Shown here piece after piece: positions 23,068 through 35,279 of a DNA stretch of 64,000 bases (positions within the stretch are counted from its first letter, which is position 1; each line of letters begins with the position of its first letter). This DNA comes from Clarkia xantiana subsp. parviflora. Its lineage: Eukaryota > Streptophyta > Magnoliopsida > Myrtales > Onagraceae. The position numbers were made by a program, and so were the translations under genes. The stretch is from assembly GCA_036873135.1 (NCBI GenBank), contig JAPTYO010000010.1:14167134-14231133 (forward strand), read 5' to 3'. A model generated the notes under the pieces. The model saw only the letters and a list, made by a program, of their open reading frames with translations. It ran no database searches and was not told where the DNA came from.

Positions 23068-23557
23068 CTTTACATAGTTGATCTCCTCCCACGAACAATG
23101 ATTGATTTGACGATGTACCTCTGATCTAGTAGGATCAAATGCTGGTTGTGATATTTCAGGGCCTTCATTTTCTTTCATTGCTATGTACCTGCAGGTATAT
23201 ATGATTTTATGACTCCTTTATCAACATAAAGCTCCATTCTTCTCAACAGCTCATCTTTCAGTACAGACAGAAGATGATGTTAATAATTGAAATCAAGAAC
23301 ATACTCTCTAGGGTGGAAATGATCAACTCCAAGGTCCTCCTCCCAGAGGAGAATGTATTTATATTACACAACAATATCAGGATGAAGAAAACGCTTCGCG
23401 TACGACCTAATAATTATAACACAAAGTTAAGATTCAGTAAAGCATTTGGTGATCCATAATAATGCATACTTTCCATTTAGTTTGGTTGGTTGCCGAGACA
23501 TGTATAAGATGATCATTCCAGTGTAAATCCCTCCACACCAAAATCATTCGATAGGAA
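23068..23557 (-). pseudogene. DUF707 gene fragment (three exons with introns)
   Basis: Three exon-like blocks follow each other leftward. Block 23557-23470 contains VWRDLHWNDHLIHVSATNQT. Block 23406-23302 contains YAKRFLHPDIVV, a stop, then ILLWEEDLGVDHFHPR. Block 23188-23068 contains EGPEISQPAFDPTRSEVHR. These are hallmark segments of plant DUF707 proteins (annotated as lysine-ketoglutarate-reductase trans-splicing related), in the right order. The second and third blocks join in phase across a GT-AG intron. The TAA at 23366-23364, a frame mismatch at the first junction and the lack of the rest of the gene make it a fragment. Retained introns mean it was copied as DNA, not as mRNA. Confidence 0.75.
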
Positions 23558-23894
23558 CTGCAATTGATAATTAATGAAACAACTATGAGTGCTAAAAGAA
23601 TGACAGTGCGAGGTAAGCAACGGGAACAATCATGTAAAAGAGGAGAAGAAACCAAGTCAGAAAGAGAATCTTCAGGAAAGATGGACGAACTTTAAAATTC
23701 AGATGTGGCAAAAAACTAATAGAACAAAGTTAACTGCACATTTAGAAAAAAAGAACTCGCCTTCTACAGGGAATAGGTGTCCTAAAAAGCCCAGACCTTG
23801 TGCTCCCAGCTGCTCCACTTCCATAAGGTACATAGAATGACGATTTCATTTGGAATGATTAATATGTATGTTCTTGGACGGTTCCAACTCTCAC

Positions 23895-23980
23895 CATACT
23901 TCATATCCACTTTGCCAGCCTTCCCATATATTTTGAAAAGCCTATGCACTTGAGATTGTCTAGCGTCATAGTCGAAATTC
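23895..23980 (-). pseudogene. RS-type SR splicing factor exon (RRM start)
   Basis: An 86-bp block bounded by TTTCAG/ and /GTGAGAG encodes NFDYDARQSQVHRLF and IYGKAGKVDMKYG. This is the second exon of plant RS31/RS40/RS41-type SR genes, which code for the start of the first RRM and have introns at these places. The first exon (MRPVFCG-like) and the next one (YAFVYMEDERDAEDA-like) are not clearly present nearby; only a weak, possible remnant of the latter lies near 23.80 kb. It is therefore an isolated captured or relic exon. Confidence 0.65.
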
Positions 23981-24297
23981 CTGAAAAAAATTTGCTTTCA
24001 TTTCAGCAGAACAGAATCAAATTTCTATATCAAAAGTAAAAACAAACAATTAATTATACATACATGCATGCATACATAAATGGACATCCGGAGAAGTCAA
24101 AATTCTATGGTTGGTTTACATAACTATATTATCTTGGCTAAAGCATCTAGAAGTGTTTTAATCTAAAACAAGGTGCTGTAATCTGAAACAGAGGCCATAT
24201 GTATTCTCCAGATCCTCACGGATATGTGTATCTGAGGGTTAATTAGCTTTATGCTGTTTTTTTTAAACATTTTTTTCCTATTGTTAAACAGACATAT

Positions 24298-24376
<79 letters not shown>

Positions 24377-25330
24377 TGGCATTTAAGTATTGCATTTCCA
24401 TACCTTGGACACTATTTCCGGTCAAAATCTCTAAATCATGGAGTAGTAACTGAAAAATCGGTATTGACAGACAAATATCAATGCAATGCATTTTCAAGAG
24501 ACAGTAAGCACTATATCAAATTTGATTGATTAATTTGATTTCAAATTGTCTTTTTCTTGATTAATTTAATTTCAAAGTTTGAATAACTTATCTGACGAAG
24601 AACACGCAATTGTTGAGTTCTTGGGCCGTTCTGCCTTTGCTTGGTGATCTTCACCTCTGCCCCGCCCATTGTTGCGCTGTCGTCGTGACGGTGCACCCCA
24701 CTCACTATGCAATCCCAACATGCCCTAGACACCTATTCTTGTAGCTAATCCAGCGACGGAACACCCTCACTGCCTCCCCTTGCTTTCTGTAATTCGGCCC
24801 CCTCAGCGCGTTAGGTTGACGCCTTCCAAAAAATATTGACATTTCCTTCATTCTTCCATGGGCTATGAATAACACTTGGAGAATCCATTGCTAAAGAGGC
24901 TCTCAATTAATTAGTAATAATTTCAACTGAAATTCAACATGCTTGTTTCAAGTTTCATAGCACAAAGGAACTCCCTCCTCCCTCGCTCTATGACACCAAA
25001 AAATTTGGAAGACTAATCTGGAAGTCATGAACTAATGAATCATAATAAGATAATCCCCCAAAAATTACATGTTACAGTTTTCAAGCTCAATCTTAAAAGA
25101 AGTGAAAGCAGAACAATTTTAAAACCCATAAAGATACGATATCATGTCGAAGTTTTGAAACTGGATGAACTACAGATTAGCTGCAGTCGTAAAGTGAGTA
25201 CCTGTCTCAGTCATCATTCCTTCACATACGAATTGAATCCCTCTCCGACACCAGCGGTCCAGTCAGACAGATGAAGGCGGTTCCGTTGGATGCTCTAGCC
25301 GAAGTAGCGCGACCAGTAAGTATTATACTA
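23981..25330. other. gap with TA microsatellite
   Basis: It holds a perfect TA repeat at about 24301-24372. Short GC-richer blocks near 24590-24780 and 25190-25320 may be decayed exons but could not be assigned. ORFs over the TA tract encode only Ile-Tyr repeats and are not genes. Confidence 0.4.
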
Positions 25331-26156
25331 ATATACTGCAATCCGTTTCTCTGCGAAGAGTATCTATTGGCCACTGTCGGCGGTTGGCATCCAATGGAAT
25401 GCGAGAGGCGGAAAAGGTTGGGGGTTGACAGTGAATGATGGATTTTTCTTTTTTGGGGGTTTCGCGGAGAAAATAGAAATCAAACTGAAGAGAAGAATGC
25501 AGAAACGCTCTTGCCGTGAGTGTGGCAGTAATTGTTCTTTGAAGAACGGAAGAGTTGTAACTGTTAACAACGGAAGAGTTGTAACTCCAACAGCTGTGTA
25601 GAAGAAGATGGCAAGACGACGGGTGGGCGAAGCGTCCCTTACATTCCATGCAGGCGTAGGTTGAAACGCGGCAGAAAAGGAGTGAATCTCTAGTTAGTAG
25701 TTGTACGGTTTGCAACGTTTGGAGATTAGAAAGTAGCGTTTTGGGGTGAGGGCCACTCCCTCTTTTATATATATATATATATATATATATGAAAACATTT
25801 ATATGTAGGAGCTGCATATAGTGAGTTGTGGTTTAAAGTTAAAAGCCACTGCTTTTTTTGGGAGACGGACAATAGAAGAATGAAGCGACGACACAAGGAC
25901 AAGTCAAAGTAAGCTATATATATATATAGAGGTGCAGTGCATGCTTTGAAAGGAAGAAAGAAAGAATATTTATTGTGCGTATTCGATCGCATTATCACTA
26001 GCTAGCTAGAAGAAGGAATATTTCTCTGATCACCATCTTTGAACTGTAACGTACTTCATTCAATCATCCATCCATATCATTATTCTCGTGGACCAATCTT
26101 TAATTTAGACAACTGTAATTCACCTTATATGCCAACAAGTCTGTCTTCGACTTAAT
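25331..26156. other. gap without recognisable gene
   Basis: A minus-strand 164-codon ORF (25323-25817) has no domain and partly covers a TA repeat (25766-25790). The motif 'ggaagagttgtaact' occurs twice at 25548-25584. Nothing further supported. Confidence 0.4.
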
Positions 26157-26403
26157 TTTTTTTTCCAAAAAAAAAAAAAGGAATGGACTAGTAGTGGCAA
26201 CCCTAGGCTCATCCCCGACTAGACTTAGCGAACAACCAGCGTATGCATTGACCCAGTTCTACTCGCCTCCTCATATACCTGATATATATTTATTATAACA
26301 GGTCACCACGAAGTGACGCCCCTGAGGTTTTTCGAACCTGGGACCTCGGAGCCAAACCACATGAGAGTAAGCGCACTTGACCATTAGACCACCACTGCTG
26401 GTA
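26157..26403 (-). mobile_element. tRNA-derived SINE with 14-bp target duplication
   Basis: The minus strand starts with GGTGGTCTAATGGTCAAGTG, which contains the A box (26391-26381), and has the B-box core GGTTCGA (26338-26332). It ends in an A run (+ strand T run at about 26155-26164). The flanks share GTCTTCGACTTAAT (26143-26156 and 26404-26417), a perfect 14-bp duplication. The head sequence differs from the SINE at 19896, so this is a second family. Confidence 0.85.
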
Positions 26404-26651
26404 GTCTTCGACTTAATGAACTGGCCAAAAACCTTCTACGAATTATATAAAACACGGGTGATAACGATCGTAGTATATAATAGAAAAATATTACGGTAGG
26501 GGTTATACTACTTGCATGTAAATTGCAGGATGTTCACGAGCTATTAAGATAACATCGTGTATATATATATATAATTAAATGGAGAAGAGCATGTTCTTTT
26601 GTTATATACGTAATTGGTAAGTCGTTGTCTTATGAAGTTGGTCTTCTTCTG

Positions 26652-26807
26652 TATAATAACCGGTAAATTCAGTATATTCATTCACTTATCAAAGTTTGCA
26701 TTATAAAGATATAATCGAGCTAAACTTGATAAATAGCTAAACTAGGAAAACAACTAAGAATGGAAAATAACAATTATACAGAATATACAAAATTTCTATA
26801 TTTAACA
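26652..26807 (-). repeat. 3' LTR of the 26.7-31.1 kb Copia
   Basis: On the minus strand it starts TGTTAAATATAG and ends GGTTATTATA; the terminal CA is mutated. It is preceded by a polypurine tract at 26808-26818. Confidence 0.75.
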
Positions 26808-26814
26808 CTCCTCC

Positions 26815-27389
26815 TCAAGTTGGAGCGTATATATCTAGCATGCCCAACATGTCACATAGATCATTAATTGACGCTTTGCGGAGGGGCTTAGTTAGAATGT
26901 CTGCAAGCTGGAAATCTGTTCGAACGGGAATGAGTTGAATGTATGGAGGGCTAGAGAATGTTCCCACAACAAGGTCTCGAACAAGATGACAATCCACCCC
27001 AATGTGCTTGGTCCTCTCATGGAAGACTTGGTTCTTGGCAATATGCAAGGCGGATTCATTATCACAATGTAGTCTCATTAGACCGTCATGACTAATTCCT
27101 AGTTCGTTGAGTAAGCGTTTCGTCCAAATGAGCTCGCATGATGTGTTTGCCATTGCACGGTATTCTGACTCCGCACTAGATCGAGAGACAACTGTCTGCT
27201 TCTTACTCTTCCACGATATAAGGTTCCCACCAAAGAAGACATAATACCCAGTGGTGGACCTCTGAGTAGTAGGACACCCCGCCCAATCGGCATCGGTGAA
27301 CGCTGCGATTCTACTATGTCCCTGATCAGAATATACAAGTCATTTACCTGGGGATCCTTTAAGGTATCTAAGGATCCGAATTGCCGCAT
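26815..27389 (-). pseudogene. Copia RNase H remnant
   Basis: The C-terminal RNase H part shows LHCDNESALHIAKNQVFHER and RTKHIGVDCHLVRD, followed by VRTDFQLADILTKPL, the standard Copia polyprotein end. The upstream part (27099-27389) continues the domain in another frame, so at least one frameshift separates the halves. Confidence 0.8.
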
Positions 27390-28303
27390 CCCAGTGTGTT
27401 GTGTGCGGAGCTGACATGAATTGACTCACAACACTCACTGGATAAGAGATATCTGGTTGAGTAACCGTTAAATAATTCAACTTCCCGACCAATCTTCGAT
27501 ACTTTTCAGGATCATGTAGAGGTTTCCCCTCATCAGGTCGGAGCTTGGTCTCAGAAACCATAGGTGAGTCAACAGGTTTGCACCCAAGTAACCCACACGC
27601 AGATAGCATATCAAGGACATTCTTCCTCTGACAAATAAGTATCTTCCCAGGAGACCGTGACACATCGATCCCAAAAAAGTACTTGAGCTTACCAAGGTCT
27701 GTTATCTGAAATTGCGCACTCAAGAACTTCTTTAATGCCGAGATCCCTTCGTCATCGTCACCGGTAATTATCACAGCATCAAAATACACAACTAGAATGA
27801 TGGTCTTCTCCTTTAAGTGTTTGTAGAAAACTGAATGATCATTGGCACTCCTAGTCATGCCAAATTGATTAAGTACGTGGGAGAATCGTCCAAACCAAGC
27901 TCGGGGGATTGCTTCAGACCATATAGGGATTTGCGCAGTCGGCAGCCTTGGAAGACTCCTCCTGAACAACAAATCCAGGTGGTTGAGTCATGTAAACCTC
28001 CTCCTCAAGAATTCCATTGAGAAATGCATTCTTGACATCCAGTTGGTGCAGTGGCCAGTGACGGATGGCCACCAGAGAGAGACAGATGCGAACAGGCGCC
28101 ATCTTAGCAACCGGAGAAAATGTCTCATCATAATCAATGCCATATTCTTGAGAATATCCCTTCGAAACCAAGCGGTCCTTGAGTCGATGCAGCGACCCAT
28201 CAGGATGAACATTTATCGTGAAGACCCATTTACAACCGACTGCCTTTTTGCCATGAGGAAGAGGACATAGATCCCATGTTTGATTGTTCCAAAGAGCTGA
28301 CAT
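27340..28303 (-). pseudogene. Copia reverse transcriptase remnant with altered active site
   Basis: Frame 27914-28303 contains [32 protein letters not shown] and [19 protein letters not shown]. Frame 27340-27972 continues with the palm region and LVGKLNYLTVTQPDISYPVS. Where active Copia enzymes have Y-V-D-D, this copy reads Y-F-D-A (near 27786-27775): the second catalytic Asp is lost. The two frames overlap out of phase, so a frameshift lies near 27.93 kb. Confidence 0.8.
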
Positions 28304-28513
28304 TTCCTCTGCATAGCACTAAACCACCCTGGATTGGCCAGGGCTTCTGTCACATTTCTAGGAACAGAGTAACTGTCAAGATTGATTTTAAAGGCACGGT
28401 GATCCGTAGATAGGGATGCATATGAACATAAGCTATCTAGGGGATATCTGGTACTGGGGCAATGACGGGAGACTTTTCGAAGGGCAATGGGAAGGTCAAT
28501 ATCATGGGTAAAT

Positions 28514-29833
28514 TTATTTCTGGGAGTTGGTGGGGTCAACTGGCTGTGTAGGAGATGATGGAGATTCAGGTGGAGATTCAATGTTTGGAATAGGGAATGC
28601 ACGAGTCTCATGGTCCTGCATGGTCTGAACACCGTTAGTATTATTAGGAAGCGACTTATCCCTTCGAGTATATACCTTAGTAATAGGAGGCGTAGGAGGT
28701 GCATTATCAGTCTCGAGTGAAGAAGAGCGGACTTGAAATTCAGGATATGTTAGAACAGACATGATAGGTGGAGAACTATTGGATAAGTTTGGTTCAGATT
28801 TAAGAAAAAACGGTACAGATTCCATAAAAACAACATCGGATGAGACAAAGTATCTCCTAAGAGTAGGGCTATAACAACGATAACCTTTCTGAGTTTCAGA
28901 ATAGCCAACAAAAATACAACGAACAGACTTTGGATCAAGTTTTGTACGGCCTGGTCGATTTTCGTACACATAACAAGTACAACCAAATATTTTCGGTGAA
29001 ACCGGGAACAAAGGTGCAGACATAAATATGACACTATAAGGTATTGCACCATCAAGAACAGAAGATGACATACGATTTATCAGATAACATGCAGTTGGAA
29101 CTGCATCAGCCCAAAAACGATGAGGGACATGGCCATGTATCATCATAGTGCCAGCCACCTCAAGTATATGTCTGTTCTTTCGTTCAGCCACTCCATTTTG
29201 TTGAGGTGTATACGCACAAGATGATTCATGGATGATGCCATTATCACTCATATATTGAACAAATTCTTTTGTGAAATATTCGTTTGCATTGTCACTATGA
29301 AGTGTTTTAATAGTAGTGCCAAACTGATTTTTCACATAAGAACAAAACGTCATAAATTTTGCAAACACCTCTTGTCTAGATTTTATAACAAACATCCAAG
29401 TTGCACGAGATAAATCATCCACAAAAGTGACGAAGTAAAGGAAGTCTGAGATAGATGTAACTAGGCAAGGACCCCATACATCTGAATGCACTAAATCAAA
29501 GATACCAACAGACCGGCGAGTAATTCTAGGTGGATGAGAAGTACGGATATGCTTGCCCTGGATACATGACTCACAAACTAATTTAGAAACGTAATGAAAT
29601 TCAGGACGGAGTGTTTTTAGAACCTGTAGAGATGGATGCCCCAATTGATAATGAACCTCCTCAGCACTACTAGTGCTCATGTACACAACTCGTTTAGGCG
29701 AGCTCTCCATGTAATACATGATGTTGTACTTATATGCAATTCCAATCAACTTATTAGTCCCCAATTCCTGAAAAACGCATTTAGTTGGAGTGAAAGTAAC
29801 TGAGCAATATAATTGTTCTATTAATTTGCTCAC
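28514..29833 (-). pseudogene. Copia integrase, long open frame
   Basis: A 439-codon open frame includes the HHCC zinc region (HYQLGHPS, CESCIQGKH), then the catalytic core: Asp in LVHSDVWGP, Asp in LHSDNANEYF and Glu in TPQQNGVAERKNR. It ends with the GKI-like and C-terminal segments (FGCTCYVYE, KCIFVGYS-type reading RCIFVGYSETQKGYRCY). This is the best preserved part of the element. It is not a free-standing gene, only part of the broken polyprotein. Confidence 0.8.
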
Positions 29834-29959
29834 AGATAGAAGATTTTCAGGAAAAGAAGGAACATATAAGATAGATGATAATGGAATATGTGGTGAAATT
29901 TGAATGGATCAAATTCCTTCTATATGAAAAGTGGAGTCATTGACTATTTGGACATGTGA

Positions 29960-30259
29960 TTATGAGGTAGGGGTAAGTCCTGACAGTAAACTCTTGTTAC
30001 CAGTCATGTGATCAGTAGCACCTGAATCAATAATCCATGATGATTTAGATGCTAACAAGCAGTTGGAAGTCATACATAGATGGGTGATAGTAGCCCTCAG
30101 AGTTTGAAGCCGGGGTGTTTCGTTGACTAGCTGAACGAGTCGCTGAACAATCGTAGCAACTTCATATGCATTAGTATGGTTGCTAACTGATTGCTTGACA
30201 ATTGATTGACTTGTGATCTTATCCATGTAAGATTTGGCCACCAATACAGGGTTCTCCAT
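29960..30259 (-). pseudogene. Copia protease remnant
   Basis: Contains SSWIIDSGATDHMTGN, the aspartic protease active site (DSG) with the typical Copia ATDHMT continuation. Upstream, between 30.26 kb and the primer site, no gag or zinc knuckle is found. That stretch contains imperfect repeats of 'cagaccggaccaccaa' and 'cagccagaaac' at 30300-30450. Confidence 0.7.
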
Positions 30260-30932
30260 AAAAGAACAAATAACATCAACTTTGAAACGAATCAGAAACG
30301 CAGCAGCCAGATACAGATCAGAAGAAAACCAGCCAGAAACGGATCAGAAACGAATACAGCCAGAAACAGATTAGAAACGGAATAGCCTTCACAAAATGGA
30401 CCAGCAATCAGACCGGACCACCAACCAGACCGGACCACCAATCAGACCGGACCAATCAAGAAACAATTGAAGTGGCAGCAAAATTCAGCGCAGCAAAAAT
30501 TGAACAGCATCGCATCAGCAAAAATAAAAGCCCTAACCAGTAAATCGTCACAGTGACAGAGCCGACATAGACGAGCTGAGGATTGGTGTGCTGATAAGTA
30601 AACAGAGGATGAGATTGCTGTGTACGGGTGGAATCTGGGTGCAGGTGGCTGAGAATCAGTCAATCGAACTGATGGAGCCACATATGGCTGATGGTGGAGC
30701 AAATGGACGGCCGGCAGACAGGAGCAGTCGAGTGGCAAAGCCAGCGACAGATCTGGACAGATATTCGAGTTAAGCGGAAGTAGAAAGTATCAGAACTAGA
30801 CAGCTTGTCTACGAACAAAGTGGTTGTGTCCGGCGACGGAAAGGTTGGTCGGTGGGCGAGCGGAAGCACGACAGCGGTCGACGACGAAATCGACAGAGTG
30901 AAGGGCGACCTTGTAACCTGGCTCTGATACCA

Positions 30933-31085
30933 TCTAATAACTGGTAAATTCAGTATATTCATTCACTTAAAGCTTACATTATAAAAATACAATCGAGCTA
31001 AACTTGGTAAATAGCTAAACTAGAAAAGCAACGAAGAATGGAAAATAACAATTGTACAGAATATACAAGATTTCTATATTTAATA
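30933..31085 (-). repeat. 5' LTR of the 26.7-31.1 kb Copia
   Basis: It aligns with 26652-26807 throughout with scattered substitutions and a small gap, and directly abuts the primer-binding site TGGTATCAGAGCC (30932-30920). Confidence 0.75.
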
Positions 31086-31651
31086 TTCTCCATGCATGAG
31101 CTAAAACAAGACACCACAAATCGTATAGTACTCGCTAGGGTTTAGATAATTTCTGAAAGATATATATATGCTCTCGACAAGTTGTTGCATGAATTGTTAC
31201 TTTTTCTTAATTTAATAATCTAGTTACCATGCATATATATAGCAAGTTGGAACTAATAAGAAAGTTGACTTATTAGACGCGTTTCTTAATTTTAACATAA
31301 TGTCAGAATGTACAAGTTAAATTCTAATGACACCGTTTGAATGTAAACCTCCCGTTAAAAAGACAGATGAGGCCGAACTGAGTCTCGTAGAATGGACTCA
31401 AGTAGGTTGAAGAGTCCAGGGGGACGCATATAAGACTACGTTGAAAACATTTACACATAAATTTGAATTTACGCGGAAGTTGGCTAAAATATACATTTTA
31501 TTCTTAACAATAAAAAATGATAGAATTATAACCTTGTCCTAAGACTAAGTTATAAGTATTTTTTAATTTTTTTTGCCAAATAATAAGTCATAAGTAATTG
31601 GGATCAAAGTTTTAATATATATATATCCTTGTGCAAGTAAAATATACTGTC
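31086..31651. other. gap without recognisable gene
   Basis: AT-rich spacer with no supported feature. Confidence 0.5.
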
Positions 31652-31835
31652 TGTTACGGAAGTAGAGAGGTAATAGAAGAGGGAACTTGATGATGTCTTA
31701 TTATCACACATAAGGAGCCCTTATATAGGGATTACATATACTTGTGGAGGAAGTAAATTTAATAATAGGAAAGTCTAAACAAGGAAGATGGTATATACAC
31801 GTAATATTGAACATCCACTAAATATATTCATAACA
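31652..31835 (-). repeat. 3' LTR of the recent element
   Basis: 184 bp; the + strand phrase 'cccttatatagggatt' contains a TATA-like core. Confidence 0.85.
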
Positions 31836-34578
31836 CTCCCCCTTGGATGTTCATAAGGGAATTGTGCCTCGTTAAAACCTTACTAGAAAAAACCCATTGG
31901 GATAAAAATCTAGTGAAGGAAAAAGAGTACACAATTATGGATCCCTTTTTGTAAGCTGCCTCGTTAAAAACCTTACCAGGAAAACCCGATGGGACAAAAC
32001 CTTGGTTAAGGGAAAAAGAGTGCAGCGGTGTAGATTCTCCCCCTGATGTTGACATCACGTAATTTCATTAAGTCGACGCAATTCAGTAATGTTCACCAAT
32101 CTTCAAATTTCGCAGTCGGAAACCTTCGGGAATAAATCCGCACATACTTGTTGGTTGTTATGTTGCCTTCTTCTCAACATCGTGGATGAAAAATAACTTG
32201 GGAAAATATGTTTCGTCTTGTCTCCTTTGATGTAACATTATTCTTCAACTGGAGCTATATAACCTGCATTATCTTTAAATATACAAAATAATGGTACATT
32301 TCATAATCTAACCTGCATTTTGCACAGCCAACTGATATAGGACTTGATTCTATCTGATAATAAACTCATGTAATTCGTCCATCGGAGATACCATATTTTC
32401 TTAACATTGCTTCAATTTCACAATATTTGAGAAGAACTAAATCTTGCTTAATTCGCATAATAGAAGTCTGATACAACATAGCTCAAATAAGCTATATACA
32501 TGGGGAATATAACATAATCAACATGTATTATTTCAAATGGTACAATATCTTTATTCTTGGAAAAATTTCCATGCTCGCATTTTTAAATCCTTACGGGATT
32601 TTTACGTGGATTCCACTATCAAATTAGCCACCCAAAAAGGCTATAAATAATTCATATGTGGGACGCATTCAAAACTTTTTATGTACTGCCAAGGTAATAA
32701 TATATTTGAAGGTGATTGCTCCACTAAATGATCCATATAATAATTGCCAGGATTTTGCATATAACATTTGTACCACAGGTTGTGCGTATATATCTTACGA
32801 CATAATTTATTTATGCGGGAAATAATTTGTATCCACTGGCTTCCACCTTCTGCATATTTCATGTTAATACTTGCGTCTTTTCAAACTTTCGCCAATCATA
32901 ATACTTGTTTAACATATTGAGCTCAAGATCCTCGACTCCTCGTCTTGTTTTATGATTTCAACCATGAATAATATTCAAAACTGTTGTCGACAACTTTATA
33001 TTTTACGGTTCCATCACTTCCCGTTAATGACATAACTCAATGGGATTTCTTTATTGTAATCACTTTCAGGTACCTGAACCACTTCTGGGGTTTCATATTT
33101 AGCTATGTCTCTTTTCCTTTTTTGGGAAATCGCCTCCGTAATAAGACCATATTTATCTATTTTCTTTATATGCTCCATTCTTGTTAAAAATATTTGGAAC
33201 CAATATCACACACTTCAGGCGTGAATTATTTTTCATTATAGTTTGTCCAACCGGGACATTTCAAATTGGAGCATTTGCAGCCGGTAATTAACTTATGACT
33301 TTCTGGGTCTCATAAAGTCACTTAATAGGCAGTATGTGAAAATGGTTATCTCTTTGAACTTCATGTTCATATTATCATTGTGCGTGGATCTAAATGAGAT
33401 AATAACAATTTTTGTTCAATCAATCTATTTTCTGACAGCTGCTTCTTTTCTCCCCCTAATGTTGGGAAAATTTGTTCATCAATAATAATCAGCAACTCTT
33501 GCTTTAATATATATCAGTCATTATTCCCAAATAATTGATTTAGACAACATATTTTTCCCAACATTCTAGACCCATATTTGTGCGTTGCGGTGGAGCAGTT
33601 CAAATATATATCGCACATCATAAAATTCATATATGGGAAATTTGTCTATTGACAAAAAGTTGGTTGTAATGGGGAGAACTATGATTTTAACATTGGCTTG
33701 ATGCACATGATTTGTACTCAACTTGCTCTAATTGGTAGCAGTTTAGCTATTTAATTGGAGGATCTTTGTAACTTTCATGCTAAACTGCAAATCTAGACAT
33801 GTTATTGTCTGAATCTTATAGTAAATATCATCATCATTCTTTATTGCATAGTCTGGAAATTTGCAAATTCATAATCAACGCACATGTGACCATATTGTAG
33901 ATGCATCTTTCAAAATAATATATCGGTCCACATGGCAGGTGAACGGGCCCATATTCACCTTTTATAATTTCCATAAATAATGAAATTTTATCCCGGACTT
34001 AGCTGATGATGATCACATAACGAATTTTCATTTGAGAGCAATTATCATAATGATTTATGGAGAATTTTCAGGTTCTTCCAAATAATGTATTGCGCATCTT
34101 AAGTGATCCGGAATGGTCTGTAACCGGTCACGCCAAATATTGTAATGTATGGGTAAAACTTCTGGTTTACCTCAATGCATCAGTAAACTTCAGGATTCGA
34201 AATTCATAAAGAATGCATTTTTCATAGTCATAATATCTCATAATTAATCATAATATATGCAAAGATTTTTACTTTTCACATAGGTCACTTCGCCTAGTGT
34301 CATCGCGCTTCATATGATCAAAATTTGCGCTGCATAATATCATTAATTTTATGATAGCGTCACCGCGCTTCTCAAAATTATCATTCTTCCAAATCAATTG
34401 AATTTTGCATTCTTTATTTGTAAGATGCATCATCTTTTTTTTTTTTTTTTTTTTTATCGATATCATGACGATGCTAACAATTTTATCTATTTCAAAATCA
34501 AAATCAACTGTTTCTATGACCATGATGATTATAACATATTTGTATTTATACTCTTAAAAGGTCATTATAAATTATATC

Positions 34579-34728
34579 ACTCACTTCAGGGAGTGGATGC
34601 TTTCATCGCTATAATCATAATCTACAACACTCGCTTCAGAGAGTGGAGTATATCATCGTTATAATCATAACTTGTGACGCTTACTTCAGGGAGCGTAATA
34701 TTTGCCTCTACACTCGCTTCAGGGAGTG
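34579..34728. repeat. four spaced short hairpins inside the recent LTR element
   Basis: Imperfect 18-bp units of the form CACTCgcttcaggGAGTG occur at 34579-34596, 34628-34645, 34678-34695 and 34711-34728. Each has complementary 5-base (or, in the third unit, 4-base CGCT/AGCG) arms. Sequence between them is only partly similar. Confidence 0.7.
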
Positions 34729-35279
34729 GAGCAATATCAATACATATAACTTTATGTATGAAATAATTTTTCACATTTATGTGTATTCAATATATAAATA
34801 CTACCAAAATTAAAAAAAAAAAATTACCGACGTGATCGGTATGATGTTCATCCTCTTGTCGACAACGTGATGTCGTATACAGTAAATTCATCATATTGCT
34901 GACAAGTAAACATAATATTAGTTAGAATACAAAATAAAAAAAAAAAAATATAGGTAGAACCTAATATCAGTTAAAAAAAAATATATAATCTTCCCTATTA
35001 TAATATGTTTAATGGTGATGGCCATATTTTTGATGATGATGCCGTATGTCCTGAGGGTAAACATAAAGATGATCCCTCAAATAATATTTCCCGGACCCCT
35101 CAATTCTTCACGGACCACGGAGCGGCGCAAATTTGGATATTAATCGGAAAGCAGCGACTATTGGTGAAAGCAAGTGCTCCAGATAATTAGGGTTGCTTAG
35201 GTATAATATAGAGGACATCGGCAGCAATGTAATTAAGGAGTAGCTAATAAAAAGTGTGAGGCAAATCGTGCTGATAACG

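Larger units (their letters stand above)
26652..31085 (-). mobile_element. degenerate Copia retrotransposon with short LTRs
   Basis: LTRs of 156 and 153 bp (26652-26807, 30933-31085) flank a 4.1-kb interior with an initiator-Met primer site at 30920-30932 and a purine tract (minus-strand GAGGAGGAG) next to the left LTR. Flanks TTCTG and TTCTC match at 4 of 5 bases. Protease, integrase, reverse transcriptase and RNase H remnants follow in Copia order on the minus strand. Most of gag is missing, frames shift several times, and the reverse-transcriptase active site is altered. LTR differences indicate an old insertion. Confidence 0.85.

Noticed and set aside
24251..24529. ORFs on both strands with long Ile-Tyr runs
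   Set aside because: They are translations of the TA microsatellite at 24301-24372.
25271..25315. Possible first exon on + strand (MKAVPLDALAEVARP then GTAAGT)
   Set aside because: Only 15 codons, and no following exon could be found; a good donor-like site alone is not enough.
34579..34728. CRISPR-like array
   Set aside because: Only four imperfect 18-bp units with unequal spacers inside a plant LTR element; no cas genes and the wrong type of genome.
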